Source: Saccoglossus kowalevskii
Lineage: Eukaryota; Hemichordata; Enteropneusta; Harrimaniidae
Assembly (NCBI RefSeq): GCF_000003605.2
Contig: NW_003106603.1
Coordinates: 175,048-205,283, forward strand
Direction: 5' to 3'
DNA length: 30,236 nt
In this document: piece after piece, positions 1 to 13,600 of the stretch
How positions within the stretch are numbered: the first letter of the stretch is position 1
How the letters are laid out: each line of letters begins with the position of its first letter
The notes under the pieces: generated by a model
Told to the model about the DNA's origin: nothing
The model's database searches: none
The model's input: the letters and a program-made list of their open reading frames with translations, nothing else
Position numbers and translations under genes: made by a program

Positions 1-874
1 TGGGTACCTAACACATTGCCTACTGGGTACCTAACACATTGCCTACTGGGTACCTAACACATTGCCTACTGGGTACCTAACACATTGCCTACTGGGTACC
101 TAACATATTGCCTACTGGGTACCTAACACATTGCCTACTGGGTACCTAACACATTGCCTACTGGGTACCTAACACATTGCCTACTGGGTACCTAACACTA
201 TGCCTACTGGGTACCTAACACATTGCCTACTGGGTACCCAACACATTGCCTACTGGGTACCTAACACTATGCCTACAGGGTACCCAACACTTTGCCTACA
301 GGGTACCCAACACTTTGCCTACTGGGTACCCAACACATTGCCTACTGGGTACCCAACACATTGCCTACTGGGTACCTAACACTATGCCTACTGGGTACCC
401 AACACATTGCCTACTGGGTACCCAACACTATGCCTACTGGGTACCCAACACATTGCCTACTGGGTACCCAACACATTGCCTACTGGGTACCCAACACATT
501 GCCTACTGGGTACCTAACACATTGCCTACTGGGTACCAAACACATTGCCTACTGGGTACCTAACACATTGCCTACTGGGTACCTAACACTATGCCTACTG
601 GGTACCTAACACATTGCCTACTGGGTACCCAACACATTGCCTACTGGGTACCTAACACTATGCCTACTGGGTACCTAACACATTACCTACTGGGTACCTA
701 ACACATTGCCTACTGGGTACCTAACACATTGTCTACTGGGTACCTAACACTATGCCTACTGGGTACCTAACACTATGCTTACTGGGTACTTAACACTATG
801 CCTACTGGGTACCTAACACATTGCCTACCGGGTACCTAACACATTGCCTACTGGGTACCTAACACATTGCCTAC
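1..874. repeat. 23-bp minisatellite, 38 tandem units
   Basis: The unit starts TGGGTACCTAAC and ends CATTGCCTAC. Exactly 38 units of 23 bp fit 1-874 with no length change. Variant positions recur: CCTAACA or CCCAACA, and CACATT or CACTAT. The CCCAACA type clusters at about 230-530. Every unit carries GGTACC or a close variant. The array is truncated by the window start, so its true length is unknown. It lies in the CARMIL intron left of exon 13. Since 23 is not a multiple of three, it gives 23-residue peptide repeats in all frames; these are not genes. Confidence 0.97.
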
Positions 875-1516
875 GGACTTCTTGTTTTCCCACTGATATT
901 GAAATGACTGTGGAAGCTTACATCAGGCAAGGTATATTCTATGGTATATTCTACTTTCAATCTTGTAGCTTTAATGGTGATTATGATGATAAGACCATAT
1001 CAGCCACATGTGAATCCACTCACCAATGGATATAAATTTGAGATACTGACTCAAGGCATATATATAATTCAGTCACAAACACAAATGCGACTCAACTGAA
1101 GATATTAACACTTGTATTGCTCTCACCTGGAGCTGTTACTGTAAAATACTTTTTTTAGTTGGAATTAATTTTCACTGCAAAGAAAATTTCGCTGAAGTTT
1201 ATTTGCACTGATTTTTGATGAGTTGAATGTAAAATATAGAAAAAAAGGTATACCGTAAAATCTGTAATAGAAACCGCATCCCTAATAGAAGTCGTACCCA
1301 TTCTTTTTGAACAATTGAGAACAAAAAAAATCACAATTTCTCATATGTGTAGATGTTCTAATAGAAACCGCATTCCCTCTGTTGCATTGTACCATGTAAG
1401 CCATGTAATTGGTGATTATAAATAATTGTCTATTAAGTTGTTCAAATGACTTGATGACAGACCACAGGATGGCTAAGTACCAGTACACCAGAGAATAGAT
1501 TTAAAATAGAACTTAC
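875..1516. other. CARMIL intron between minisatellite and exon 13
   Basis: No exon-like sequence in frame with CARMIL was found. It contains a palindromic MITE copy (from 1138) and a neighbouring stretch with repeated AATAGAA motifs (1254-1380) that resembles the element at 6559-6672. Confidence 0.6.
1138..1257 (+). mobile_element. MITE family A copy (TACTGTAAAATAC ends)
   Basis: Starts TACTGTAAAATACTTTTTTT, then GGAATTAATTTTC, and contains TGATTTTTGATGAGTTGAAT, shared in inverted orientation with the copy at 13330-13454. The right end is degraded near TATACCGTAAAA. Confidence 0.7.
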
Positions 1517-1627
1517 TTGAGGGCTTCTGGTGGTAGCTTATTGCTGGAAAGATTACAAGACTTAAGAGCTGTGCTATTGGCAAAATATTTCTTTATAGAT
1601 TGTGGCACAAGAATCTCTTTTGCCTTC
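1517..1627 (-). CDS. CARMIL: CARMIL exon 13 (LRR, residues 406-443, last exon visible)
   Basis: 111 nt between TGTATTGCAG and CTCAA|GTAAGT. It encodes KAKEILVPQSIKKYFANSTA then LKSCNLSSNKLPPEALK. It aligns with [20 protein letters not shown] of vertebrate CARMIL and the LSPEPLK that follows. It leaves in phase 2, and no continuing exon is visible between here and position 1, so the next exon lies beyond the minisatellite. Confidence 0.94.
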
Positions 1628-4600
1628 CTGCAATACACATGAAAAATATGCCAAAATTACCAAAAAACAAATCAAAAACTGTTATGTTAGGGCATTGACG
1701 TAGCATATTCAGCAAGGCTGTGATTTCAAAAAGATGTGACACATCTACACAGACATTAGTACCTCTCGTTTGCACTTTTGGAGTAAAAAAATGGGTGGAT
1801 CGATTGACGGTAGATACATGTAATGTGATCCCACTGTTTCAATGATGCAGTGTCAGAAATTTAGGTTGTTCTAAATATATTATTTATGGAATAAAATCTG
1901 CGGTAGCTGATCTATGTATTAAACCATGGTAATTGGAATAGAGGACTTGGGATGGGGAAGAACGAAACACTATTTGAGGGGAAAAAACAAGTCTTGCAGC
2001 TCTCTTGTTATTAACAAAATCTTGTTGGCCTTTTACGTCTAGGTGCTCTTTCTGGTTTCAGATTCAAATAAAAAACACAAAACAATAATGCAACAAAGAC
2101 CAAGAAGAAAAATTGTCACATCTATGTCACACGGAGTATTTTGTTAATTCTGAGTGGTACAAGACATATAAGAGGAAGAAATTGGGATGACTAAAAAATA
2201 TGGAAAGAGATCCTTTTGTATCCCCCATCTCTAACCCTAACTCTAACACTCACCCCAGTTACCAAATTCATTCGTATATGTCCCCTGTAGATAACTATAG
2301 ATGTCCTTAGGAGGGGCATGTACAATTAAATGGGGAGTGCTGGAGGGTAGGGGTAGGGTTACAGTTAAAAGTGGGGGAAGGAAAATAATGCTTTCAAATT
2401 AAAAGACACTACAGCATCAAACTTACTTGGTTGTAAATACATTCTTGGAGACATCAAGATGCTGTAATGTATGCGTACATCCATTGGAGAATGATGTAAA
2501 TAAAGTATCCAAAGCTAGGTCACAGTTACTCAAATATAGATTACTTAAAACATTAGGTTGAGCCAGAAAATTCAACATTTGCTGCAAAGAAAAACAAAAT
2601 CAAACTTAGTGATGATATTCTACAGATTAGGAAAATGAAAAGTAGTTGACATTAAATTGAGGCCATTGTGGTTTTTAACAAAAATTCAAAAATTTAACTT
2701 TTTACCAAAATTGACAAAAATATTCATAAAAATATTATAAGATATCATCATGAAATGAATAAATCTGAAAGAGGTCCACCTGAGGTACTTATATGTATAA
2801 TATCAAAGCAATTGGCGTTTTATCTGCACAGTGTTAGGCAAGAAAATGTGGGGTTGCTTATGAATGAAACAGACTTGCTACCAGGCCCCAAGAGTAGAGC
2901 ACAAAGGTAAGCATGTCTTCACACTGAAGTATCGTAAAGTCAGCAAAAAAAGAGCCTCAGTGTCAAATGCTTAAGTAAAGCCTTCCATGGAGGTTTGAAA
3001 GGATAGTAGCACAAAAAACAATAAAATGAGTATTTTGGAAGGGTTAATTTGGAGATTAGTGATGATATGTCCTCAAAAAGACAGAAGCCAGAAGAAAGAT
3101 TACTATTAAAGACAAAGGTACTATAGGTGGATTATTTTTCCAATCTGTTACTTTGATAATCTTAAAATGTACAATTGGTTTGGTATGTAAGCTCACTACA
3201 CATCAATAATAAATTTAATACAGCATTTACAGTTCCTGAAGACAGTGCAATGACCTTCATGTACACCATATGAAGCACATATAAACCAAAAATCGCATTT
3301 GTTGCATCACTTATTTTGACCATGGAAACACCAACGATTTAGGTATGGGTATTAGGGACTGATGGAGAAAATACAGTTTATCGTATCACTCACCAAAAAT
3401 TCTTCTCCTTTGAACGAGTTTTCAGACAGATTAAGTTTCTTCAAAGTTGACTTGATTTTCCCAGACTGAAGGCTGGCACCAAGATTAGACGCAGCTGTAA
3501 AAATTAGCAAAACAATAATATAATGAAACCATTACTTATTAAACTACTGTAAACCAGCTGTTTACAGATTCATGATTGCAATTTACAGTTTTCTATTTTA
3601 TGATGCATGGTTTTCAAATATTTAGGCTAACTTTAATGTGTGTCAAGATTTCTAAGTGAACTAACAGTGGGCACAATATATTTACATACACCTGTCTCCT
3701 GCACCCGGTAGGCAATTACCAAGGGACTTTGCAACATCCCCAGGCACTTTCCTAGACACTCCAATGACTGTTGTAGGCACAATAAAGTTACATACCCGCT
3801 CACGTGACAGTTAATCAAAACAACGGACCAGAAGGTTTCTGGGGATGTTGCAAAATCCATCGGTAATTACCTACCGGGCGCGGGAGTTAGGTGTACGTAA
3901 ATATCTTGTGCTCGCTGTAAAGCCTACATACAGTTTTAATGCTAATAGATGCGAAATACAATGTATGTCATCTGACAGAGTAAATCAATGATGTCAGGAA
4001 ATGTATAACTATGGTCAAGGTCGTATTATATTATGTGCATGTATAATGCTCACATGGTGAGAGTGTATGGTGATGGATTATGATAGGTGTGCATCTATTC
4101 GTCTTCTAATGCTCACAGTTAGTTGAGATTAAATATTTATCCACACGGCATTTTCGAAAATAAAATAAGATCAGAAATATAGAGAAAAGGTCATTATGCA
4201 GCTAATTGGAGTGACTTAGACATTTATATAATGAGATAGCTCATTATGGGATATACCATTTTATAAGTGTTACCACGTGAGTGCAGGTGGTGAATGAGGG
4301 AGGGTGGGTGTCCATTAAACTAGAAAATAAAAGACTCACAAAGACTGTTCATACATTGTTCAAACCATGCAACCCATGAAGGGTCGTTAGCTGCATTTTT
4401 GTCAATAATTACATATTTTGCAGTTCTAATTTCGAACAAAATCTTGTACATTTTGGATCCACACAAGTTTGCACACATGTACTATAGTCATAACTAATAG
4501 TGTAGATTGCGTGATTTTGTGAATTTGTTGAATCAACATTTTGACCAAAATCCTGAAATTACTTTCTGTAAACATATCCGTAACCATTTCTCAGAGATGG

Positions 4601-7600
4601 GCAAGGTTATTTCAATCAAACTTTGTATTATAATCATGAATACAGTAGGTGCACATCATAGTTTTTTTTTTGAGATTCAAACAAAAATGACCATCAGGCA
4701 GCCATTTTTTTTTTATGGTATCCATGCTCGTTTCTCTATCTGTATGTGCAATTACTTTTAGTCAGTCTAAGATCTTCCATTCATACTGCATTGAAATTAC
4801 CTGGGTGGTACGAAATGAATACATACAAAGTAAAACTATGCAAATACATAAAAATTGTGAAATTGTGAAATAATTTTGCACAAAAAGCAGCTAAATACTC
4901 TCAAACTCTGAGCAATGTATAAACAATTAATAAAGAATAAAGACAATAAAAGATGCAGTTACTACTACCTGATGCAAGGATAGGATGCAGTGCATAAGTG
5001 CTATAACAAATTACCTCTACCTTTGGCAGTCATTTTAGTATTAGAAAGATTCAGTTCTACCAGCCCTTCCGCTTGTGTACGGAGAACACCGGAAAGGTGA
5101 ATGACCCCGACATCATCAACATGGTTGCCACTTAAATTGAGGACAAGTAGTTTACACGGGCCATGCATTGCCGACGCCAGTTTTTTACCAAGCTCTTCTC
5201 TAAAATGTATAAGACATTGAACGCTATGTTATTAAATGAGCCTTCAGTTAAAACAGCGCCCTCAAGTGGCCAATGGTACAAATTATTTAACAATGTCTAC
5301 TGGCAGGCAGACTTCATAGTTTGGTGAGGGTTTTTTTCAGAGAAAATATATTATGAAAACAGCATTAACCATTTGCTGCCTGAAATTTTCTCCCGCCAAG
5401 AATTGGGTGTAAATTTTTACACTTTTTACAAAATTTCCCTTAAAATTTAACATAATTTTGAACCTTACAATCAGTATCCAACATTTGGCTTTCAGTTTTT
5501 GATAGAATAGTTTGTCAATTTGTATCAAAATTTCATGACATGATCAGACTGTACAGAAATATTTTGTGCGATTGTGCGAAAAGTTGACAATGTCAAAAGG
5601 TTAAGAATATCTTTTATCAGCTTTCAAAGAAGAGACATGGTGTACAAAAGTGTACACATGCATTTTAATTTTACTACATATCATACATTCCATGTCCCTT
5701 TTTTTGGATAAATAAATGATTATTTAACAGTGAAAAATAATGGGGACATTTCAATTCCTCATTTTTATTGTATTATATAGTTTTTTGTTTTTTAGGATTA
5801 ACTAAGTTATATTTGTTATTGAAAAGTGAATTTAAAAAATCATGCTATTTGGAGGACACCTTTTCAGAAACATGTGTTTTTATTGATTTTATCATGCAGC
5901 GGTTAGCATCATATGGTCATCCAGACGAATATTAAATAAACACCATACACAGTAAGCATGCTGGGAGTTGACGATTTAATTCTATAAGATATAATACAGA
6001 CTCACCCTTTCAGTATACCAGTATTTTCTAAAACGAGTTCTTGAATATTGCCATTTTTCTTCAGTACTTTGATTAATTGTTTCGTTACGTCTGGATGCTA
6101 GGATTAAACAAAATATTGGGAATTAACGTTTTAATTGCATTTGTTAATTGTTTTTTATTAAGCAACAGTTATGCTGCCAATCTATGATAAATATGGGTCC
6201 CATGCAACATCACTTGTGAAATGTCTTTGCATATACTTAACATACACACCAACCTTCACTGTCATTCCTCAGTGTTTCCAAGATTACAGAAACATGATAA
6301 ATCATTAGCTGCTTCAGATGAGCTAGGATGGTGAGATTACAGAGTTTGTTCTTTATAACCAGCAATTTTATCCCTTTTTGGTCAAAAAGTTATTTTCTGG
6401 ACAACTTCTTTGAATAGATAATTTTCAGTTTTATCTTGAACGTAATACCAGTATTCCTAATTCAATGACGTAATAATACCTTCTAATTTAGCCAAATTTT
6501 GAAGTCAAATAAAAGCTACAAAGAGCTAGCAACATACATGTACATGCTAAAAATAATGTACTGTATTTCCTCTATTAGAAGCGCATCTCTAATAAAAATG
6601 TATCCAAAATTGTATTTATTGTATTTTCGACTATTTACACAAACATGTGCTACTAATAGAGCAAATACGGTACAGATAATGTGTATGATAGTTACCAGTT
6701 TTATATCCTGGACTGATATTTTATTGAACCAATCATTGTGTTCCAACGCTGCGACAACTGGAATTAAATCCCTGTAAATTTTCAAACATTAACATAATTG
6801 CATTATATGAATCTCAAAGCATAAGAACACAGGAAAGAAGCCATGCATGGCAAAATCATTGTTACTGGTATCTATCAAATTTAAGAAATATAGTTTTGTT
6901 TATAGTAATATAGTTTGTCAGAGAATCGGATTAAATCTGTATATCTATGACATGATATACAATGAATACATAAAATTTGAACATAATCAATCTGAAAAAC
7001 AGTATGACGTGCATCAGGGACCCATACGGTATTGTCTAATGTATGTACAAAGTTTGAATGAAATTCATCCATAAACGACCGAGATCTTGTTCCAGATTTA
7101 CAGAAATGCTTGATTTTTGATAATTTTTAAACACAAAAATGGCCACCATTCAGCCATTTTGAATTAAATCCTCAAACCAATACATCGCATGCACACACAT
7201 TTTCTGATAGCTTCCCAACAGAGACGAAAAAATGTTACATTTATGGGCATCAGAATTATAAATATTGGGGGGTGGGTGGGGTGATGAATATGTTTTGGTT
7301 GTGTAGTTTTTAATCTTTTAGAATATAGTAAAATATTTTTATAGTCAAACAACAACAAATCAAAATAATATCGGTGTTGTGCATTGCCTTCTTGTGACCT
7401 ATTTATGTCATAGAAAAACTTCTTCGTTCAAGGGTATAACACATATGTTGGAACCATGTACATACGAATTTGATTCATGAATGAGCAGACAAAATATTTA
7501 GAATGGTTATCAGATTAATAAATCATAATATTTCAAGCTTCAAACAATTTCAATTCCTCTTCAGAATAATATAAAACGGTAAAGTAACAATACCTGCCAT

Positions 7601-10600
7601 CTAGATGGTCAAAGTCGTTGAGACACATGTGTTTACTGCTCTGACTCAGATAAATCGTGTCAACATCCTGCGATGACAGAAAATAATCAAAATTTAAACT
7701 ATGACAAGCACATATCACGTCTGGTACATGTATTGAAAGTATTTTTGGTCTCAGCTACTTAAAATATAATTTCCTTTGCAGTTGCATTATCACATTGAAA
7801 ATATTGTAAAACATAATTTTCAGAACAAACTGAGAAAACATAAAGTGTGGCCCATATGATATATGATAAGTTGATATCCTGTTCACACTTTCCACATATT
7901 TTATTTTGAGAGTGATGGAGGGTCGTATCCCTTTCAAAGACAGCCTCATTTTAGAAGACGCTTTCAAATATATTCTACAGATAATTACTCATTATCCATC
8001 TACAATCTCAACATTTTATGGTGTATATGCATTGGTTATTGGTTGAGAAAGCAACTTTAAGACAAAGTTGAAAATATAAATTTTTATTAAAAATAAGAAA
8101 ACATATTCACTAAAATAATTTAGACATAAACTGATTAAATTTAAGAGTGCACCACCCACATAAGCTGTCTGGTGAGTATGAAAGCAATAAGTTGGTGGCT
8201 TGAAGAAGACGGATAATATAAAATTGATGGCAATAGAAAATCAGTAATTATATGAATAGCTCCACTCTGTTGACTTCATCGACAATGCAGCTAAAAAATA
8301 CATAAAAGTTTCTACGCACTTACCCAAGTGATTTCTTCTCGATAAGGCAAATGGTGATAGTCACACATACACATGTACATGGAAGAAAAACCACCACATG
8401 GACCAAGATCTTCCATTTCCAAACTATCTAGTGTTGTCAGAATCTTTTCTTTTCTCTCTATGGGTTCTAAATTCACTGTGATCACAAGTTTTCTACAAAC
8501 AAAAGTAGTAGCAGCATAGTAGCAAAGTGTAAGAAGCAAAATAAATCACCGGTAGAGATTATGTCATAAGACAAGATTAAAGGTGTATCACCAATATTGA
8601 ATGATTGTGTAAATCAAAAGCATTAAAACTTGTTTTACAGATACTCAATATACACTATATAATAAGTCAATTTAATAATTACATGCACAACAATACCGCC
8701 CTACCCTATCAACGAATGGAATGGGCCAGAAATAGGAAATATTTAGTTTAACACACCACCTGCTGACACCCCCCCCCCCCTCCATTGATTTTGGTATTTC
8801 CCTGGAGGTTTTCAGCAGGCAATATTTTAATAAAGATATACATTTATACTCACTCAAATTGTCTGTTTGGGAAGATTTTCTTCAAGGAAGCACCAATATG
8901 TGTAATAATCTCATCAGCATCTCCTTTAGTTGTCAGTCGATAACAGAACATTCCTCCTGTTGTGCCTATCTTCAACTGTGGTAAAAAAGTTACAATATTT
9001 TTAGTGAAGCACAGTACAGGAGAAAGCAGTTACATGTATATAGCAAAAATGTACTGCAAATTCCTGATGTTTTTAGTAAAAGGTTCTATCTATTAGAGTA
9101 AATAGAGTACCAGAACTTGTTTCCATGGGAACAGTGACATTGATTGTGATCGCTCATAGTGTACAGCCCTGCTCTGGTGGCCATTTTGAAATTTAAAAAC
9201 TGTCAAAAGACATACAGCTGAGGTTTGATGGAATTCCAAAAGCTACAAAGTAGTTTCAATACCCAAGTTTTTCTATTTGGGCTTTCAACAAGCCAGTCAC
9301 ATGGAATTATTTTAGCACAATTTCAGAAAATTTATATGTCGGTGTGTTGGCCAAATCAATCTACTTTCAGAAACACATACATGTGCGTGGCAAGTAAAGT
9401 AGAGGACACATGTAACCAGCAATGCTTGAATGCATGGATCAAGTACATTTTTAAATGCATCAAGCAAATCCAAATTTGTTTTCATGCAAATTACGGAGGA
9501 TATAACCTCATATTAAATACGCAATGTCATATATCCAAAAAAATTCATCATGAAATGTGATTTGTAACTCAGGATATCAAAAAATTTCCAAAATTAATCA
9601 GCTGAACACATATACCACAACCTTTTTGACAGGTTGTTGTCTGATACAGTCGCCAGAATTATTTTCTTACCTGTAGCAGATTTCTACTTTCTATGGACTG
9701 GATATCCAGATAATGATACCCATGCTCAAGCTGTGAATAGCAAATATTAATAATAAAATTGAAAACAAATTTCATAGTTCAAAGTTCATAGTTCAAAATT
9801 CATACGTTTAGAAAAAAATTGTTTTCGGGTTTGACAATTCAAACTCTGGGAAAATTTCCTATCGCTTTTTTTTATTCTAAAAATGTTCCAGGATGGTATT
9901 AGTATAAAATAAATGTTGTTTTACTTTTTTGTTCAGATTCTATTATGTGCATGTGATTAGATAGATAAGATACCTTCATAATATAGTAATATATTTCTAT
10001 AAATAAACCATGAATTATGTTGTATAATACTCATAAATATGGACAACAATTTTTGCCTTGAGTATAACACATAATTTATTTTTGAAATAGAATAATTACC
10101 AGGGAACTATCGGTATTATTCTTACACATAAGACATTCATCTACAAATAATCAGTGGTATACGAAATAATAAACCATTATTAATGTGAATTCATATATTT
10201 TCACTACAATTGCAGAACAACCATAAACAGTTAATAAAATCTACTGGGGGATATATTTCTCTGTCTATTATGCATCACATCACATACTAATTACGTGCTA
10301 CACTGCGTTGTGTATATGTTTCAAAGAAAACAAGACACGTGTGAGTTTTGTATAGTACCAGTAATGCTATTAAAGTTGTATTGTCGGTGAAATTGTGTTT
10401 CAGACCTTTGATGTGTCAAGTAATAAGTGTACTGTAATTAATGGAACAAATATTCACAAAACATCCACATCAGAAGTTTCTTGCGAATATCCCGAGTAGT
10501 TTAGTAATGGATTCAGTTGTGACTGAGTATTCAGCATCTTTGGGTGTCATCAAGTCACTGAATCATGATTCATTGTTCGTAGATTGAAGATGAATATATT

Positions 10601-13600
10601 ACAGATTCAATATTTCATTAACCCCTTTGAGGGCCAAATTTTCATCTTGCTTAAATTAAATAGGAAATATTTTATGACGGATGCCTGAAGTTGACTCTGG
10701 TGGTCAAAAGGTTAAGACTAGTCTGAGTTGTACACCAGGCTTTGGAGTTGTTTCCTGTATTAGGTTCCTTCCATTTGAATAAATAGGATAACTGTTTTAC
10801 TTGTGTTACTACGGTACTGCATCTGAACAAACTCTGAGCATTATTTACTCCCTAGGTTAGTTGTTTTGATCATGCACCAAAAGCAGAATTGGAACAGCAA
10901 TTATTGTCTATAGTCAAGACAATTTAATAATTTAAATTGCGAAGAACATCAGATTTTGATTAGTATAACTCTCAAACATCGTAACTTTCAGATTTGAATT
11001 TTCAATCAAGTTACTACATGTACATGTAGGTACTTGAAATTGAAAAAGTTTTCAACTAAGTTTTACAGAAAATAAAACTTTAAGCATGTGGTAGGCTATA
11101 ATGAGTAAAAAAATATCATATTAAAGGTAAGACATATTAACAATATTATTATAGATCAATCTACCTATAAACCATGATCACATGACTGCTAAGTAAACAA
11201 TATCCAGTGTGTTATATTAACTGTGTATGATTACATTGCTACTAAAATAATAATAAAATGATCATATGTATGGATATATATTTTAGGAAATTTTTCATAT
11301 TTTTGAAAGTATTTAGTGAGATAATTCTGCCCAAAATTTGTAAAGGGAAACCATGCCCCCATTTTCAAATGAAATATTCTATAAGAGTATGCAAATTTGT
11401 ATTACCAAATGCCTTTACTTCCTTTTTACTTCATTATGGACAGGCCAATAAAACCACTCCACTTGTTATGTTTAGTGGGCTACTTTAGAAGCTTATGCAT
11501 GATCAGCGGAGTGTGACTCAGTGTGTACAGAAACCAGCCATTCACTACAAAGTCCCTTATTAAAGTCAACAATTGATGCAATGCAGGAAATAAAAACAGT
11601 AAATGAGGTGACATACAACAATCCTACAGGGAAGCTGGATGCAAATAACTTGTAATACATGTGAGAGTTGGCAATATAAGAAATGAATGTTATTACAGTG
11701 AGTTTAACAGTTTTGGGTTTTTTATAGTTGCATTTGTGGAATTTACACTTACATTATTACTGAAAAAATTATTATTTTATTGACTTTTCTGCTAATTATG
11801 AATATGCAATGTTATGCAAGGATTTGAGTATATAAACCAGCTTCAGTTTAGAAAGGGTAACTGAAGAGATAAACTAAAAACATATCATCTTTTTAAAATC
11901 AGTTTAAAGGATTATTTGACAAATATTGAACATCTAGGAATTAATTAGTAAGTTTTGTCTGAGTAACCATTCACTGAGAATTGAAACAGGGCGCCATACT
12001 CAGTTGCCAGCAATTGAAAAGGTACGTCTTCTCTGTAACACAAATCACAAATTTGTGATGTCTTGCCTAACACAGAAACATTCTATTTACGGAAGCAAGA
12101 AAAATATCATCAAATTTCAATAAAATAAACCATGACGACAAATTCAGATTTATCTTAAGCAATGAATATCTGTAAATTCCTTTAGGCCAATATTTGTGAA
12201 TTTGTTTTGAATCCAGACAGCAACACCTCCTAGACATGGATGTCACCTAATGACCTTCAAAATTCTTTGATTTTCTGCCATTTTCATTTGTTGCTTTTTT
12301 TTGTATATTAAGTGTAGTCATGATACTTTTCATGTTTGTTTTTCTGGTGTGTATTGTATACATCCATTTAATAAATAAATACTTATATACATTTAAGCAC
12401 ATCTCTGACGTCTATTTGTATTAAAATTGTTACAATTACAGCAAAGACAGCGACGTCTTATCACAGAATCAACAGTTGTACATGACTCATTAGTAATTTA
12501 ACAACCAGCGATCTCGAAACTCAAAATTGTCAACAAGGACATCGTGACCCATCCTCTTAATCCAATATGAAACTCCCTAATATCAGAACAAATAAAGGCT
12601 ATATAAGTAGTTTCCAACCACACTAACTGGACACACATGTAGGAACAGGATAAATAAATGCCAGACAATCAAGCCCGACATAGTAATATCAAATTGATGA
12701 ATAATTTTGGCAGCCTATCGATTCGTGATCCTATTCAGGTGAAGGTAATAATATCTTAACCCAAATAATTAAACTTGTACCGTCGGCAAAACTTAGTTGA
12801 AATTAACTTGGCCGTTTTTTTTTTTACTTTAAAATGTACAAATAAAAATAGAATACCTGTCTAGTTTTTCTACAAATGCAATGAAGCTGATGTTGCACAT
12901 CCATAATGACAAGATCACATCTTGTCCACAATGTAAAAACAGTAACTTCTCCTAACATCGATACAAGATTAACTCACTGTTCAGTCAGTAAAATTGGAGG
13001 TATATTTTTTAATCGTAAAACTTTAAATATTGATTTATGGCATTAGTTGTATCAAAATACAATGTATTAAATAATTATCTGTAGTAATGTTGAATTTCGA
13101 TACGCTAAAATGAACAAATTTTATCATCAAAATTGCCTGATTTATAAGGACTTTAATAACTAATTATCTTAACTTTCATGAGTGCGACTTTGTATGTAAA
13201 CTAAAAATACAAAGAAGGATGTTATGAAGCAAAACAAATTTAGATAAGACATTTTTGAGAGAGAATAAATTTAAATACCATACTGAAAAGTACACTATTT
13301 CACTTTGAATATATTTTCAATGTACTAGAATATACTTTTTTTTCTATATCTTACATTCAACTCATCAAAAATCAGTAAAAATAAACTCCATACAAAACAC
13401 CCAATATGTCTTTTCATGAAAATTAATTCTAGCTAAATGAAGAATTTTACAGTATATGAAAGACATCAACATGTATGTCTCATGATGCATTGCAAGACAA
13501 CTACATACATGTACTCTTATATTTTACATGTCACTAATAAAAATACACATTTGAGATCTCACATCCATTTTTGTACACATAATCAATACTAAATCAACTT

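Noticed and set aside
246-609. Long open frames giving MPTGYLTLCLLGT-type peptide repeats
   Set aside because: They are translations of the 23-bp minisatellite, open in more than one frame, inside an intron.
1-874. CRISPR-like regular repeats
   Set aside because: Units are directly adjacent with no unique spacers; the genome is eukaryotic.
6499-6785. Overlapping open frames of about 90 codons on both strands
   Set aside because: Only 6696-6771 on the minus strand is coding (CARMIL exon 8); the rest is intron and a MITE read through.
9225-9560. 111-codon plus-strand open frame
   Set aside because: Antisense in a CARMIL intron, no domain, no conserved pattern, and does not extend through splice sites.
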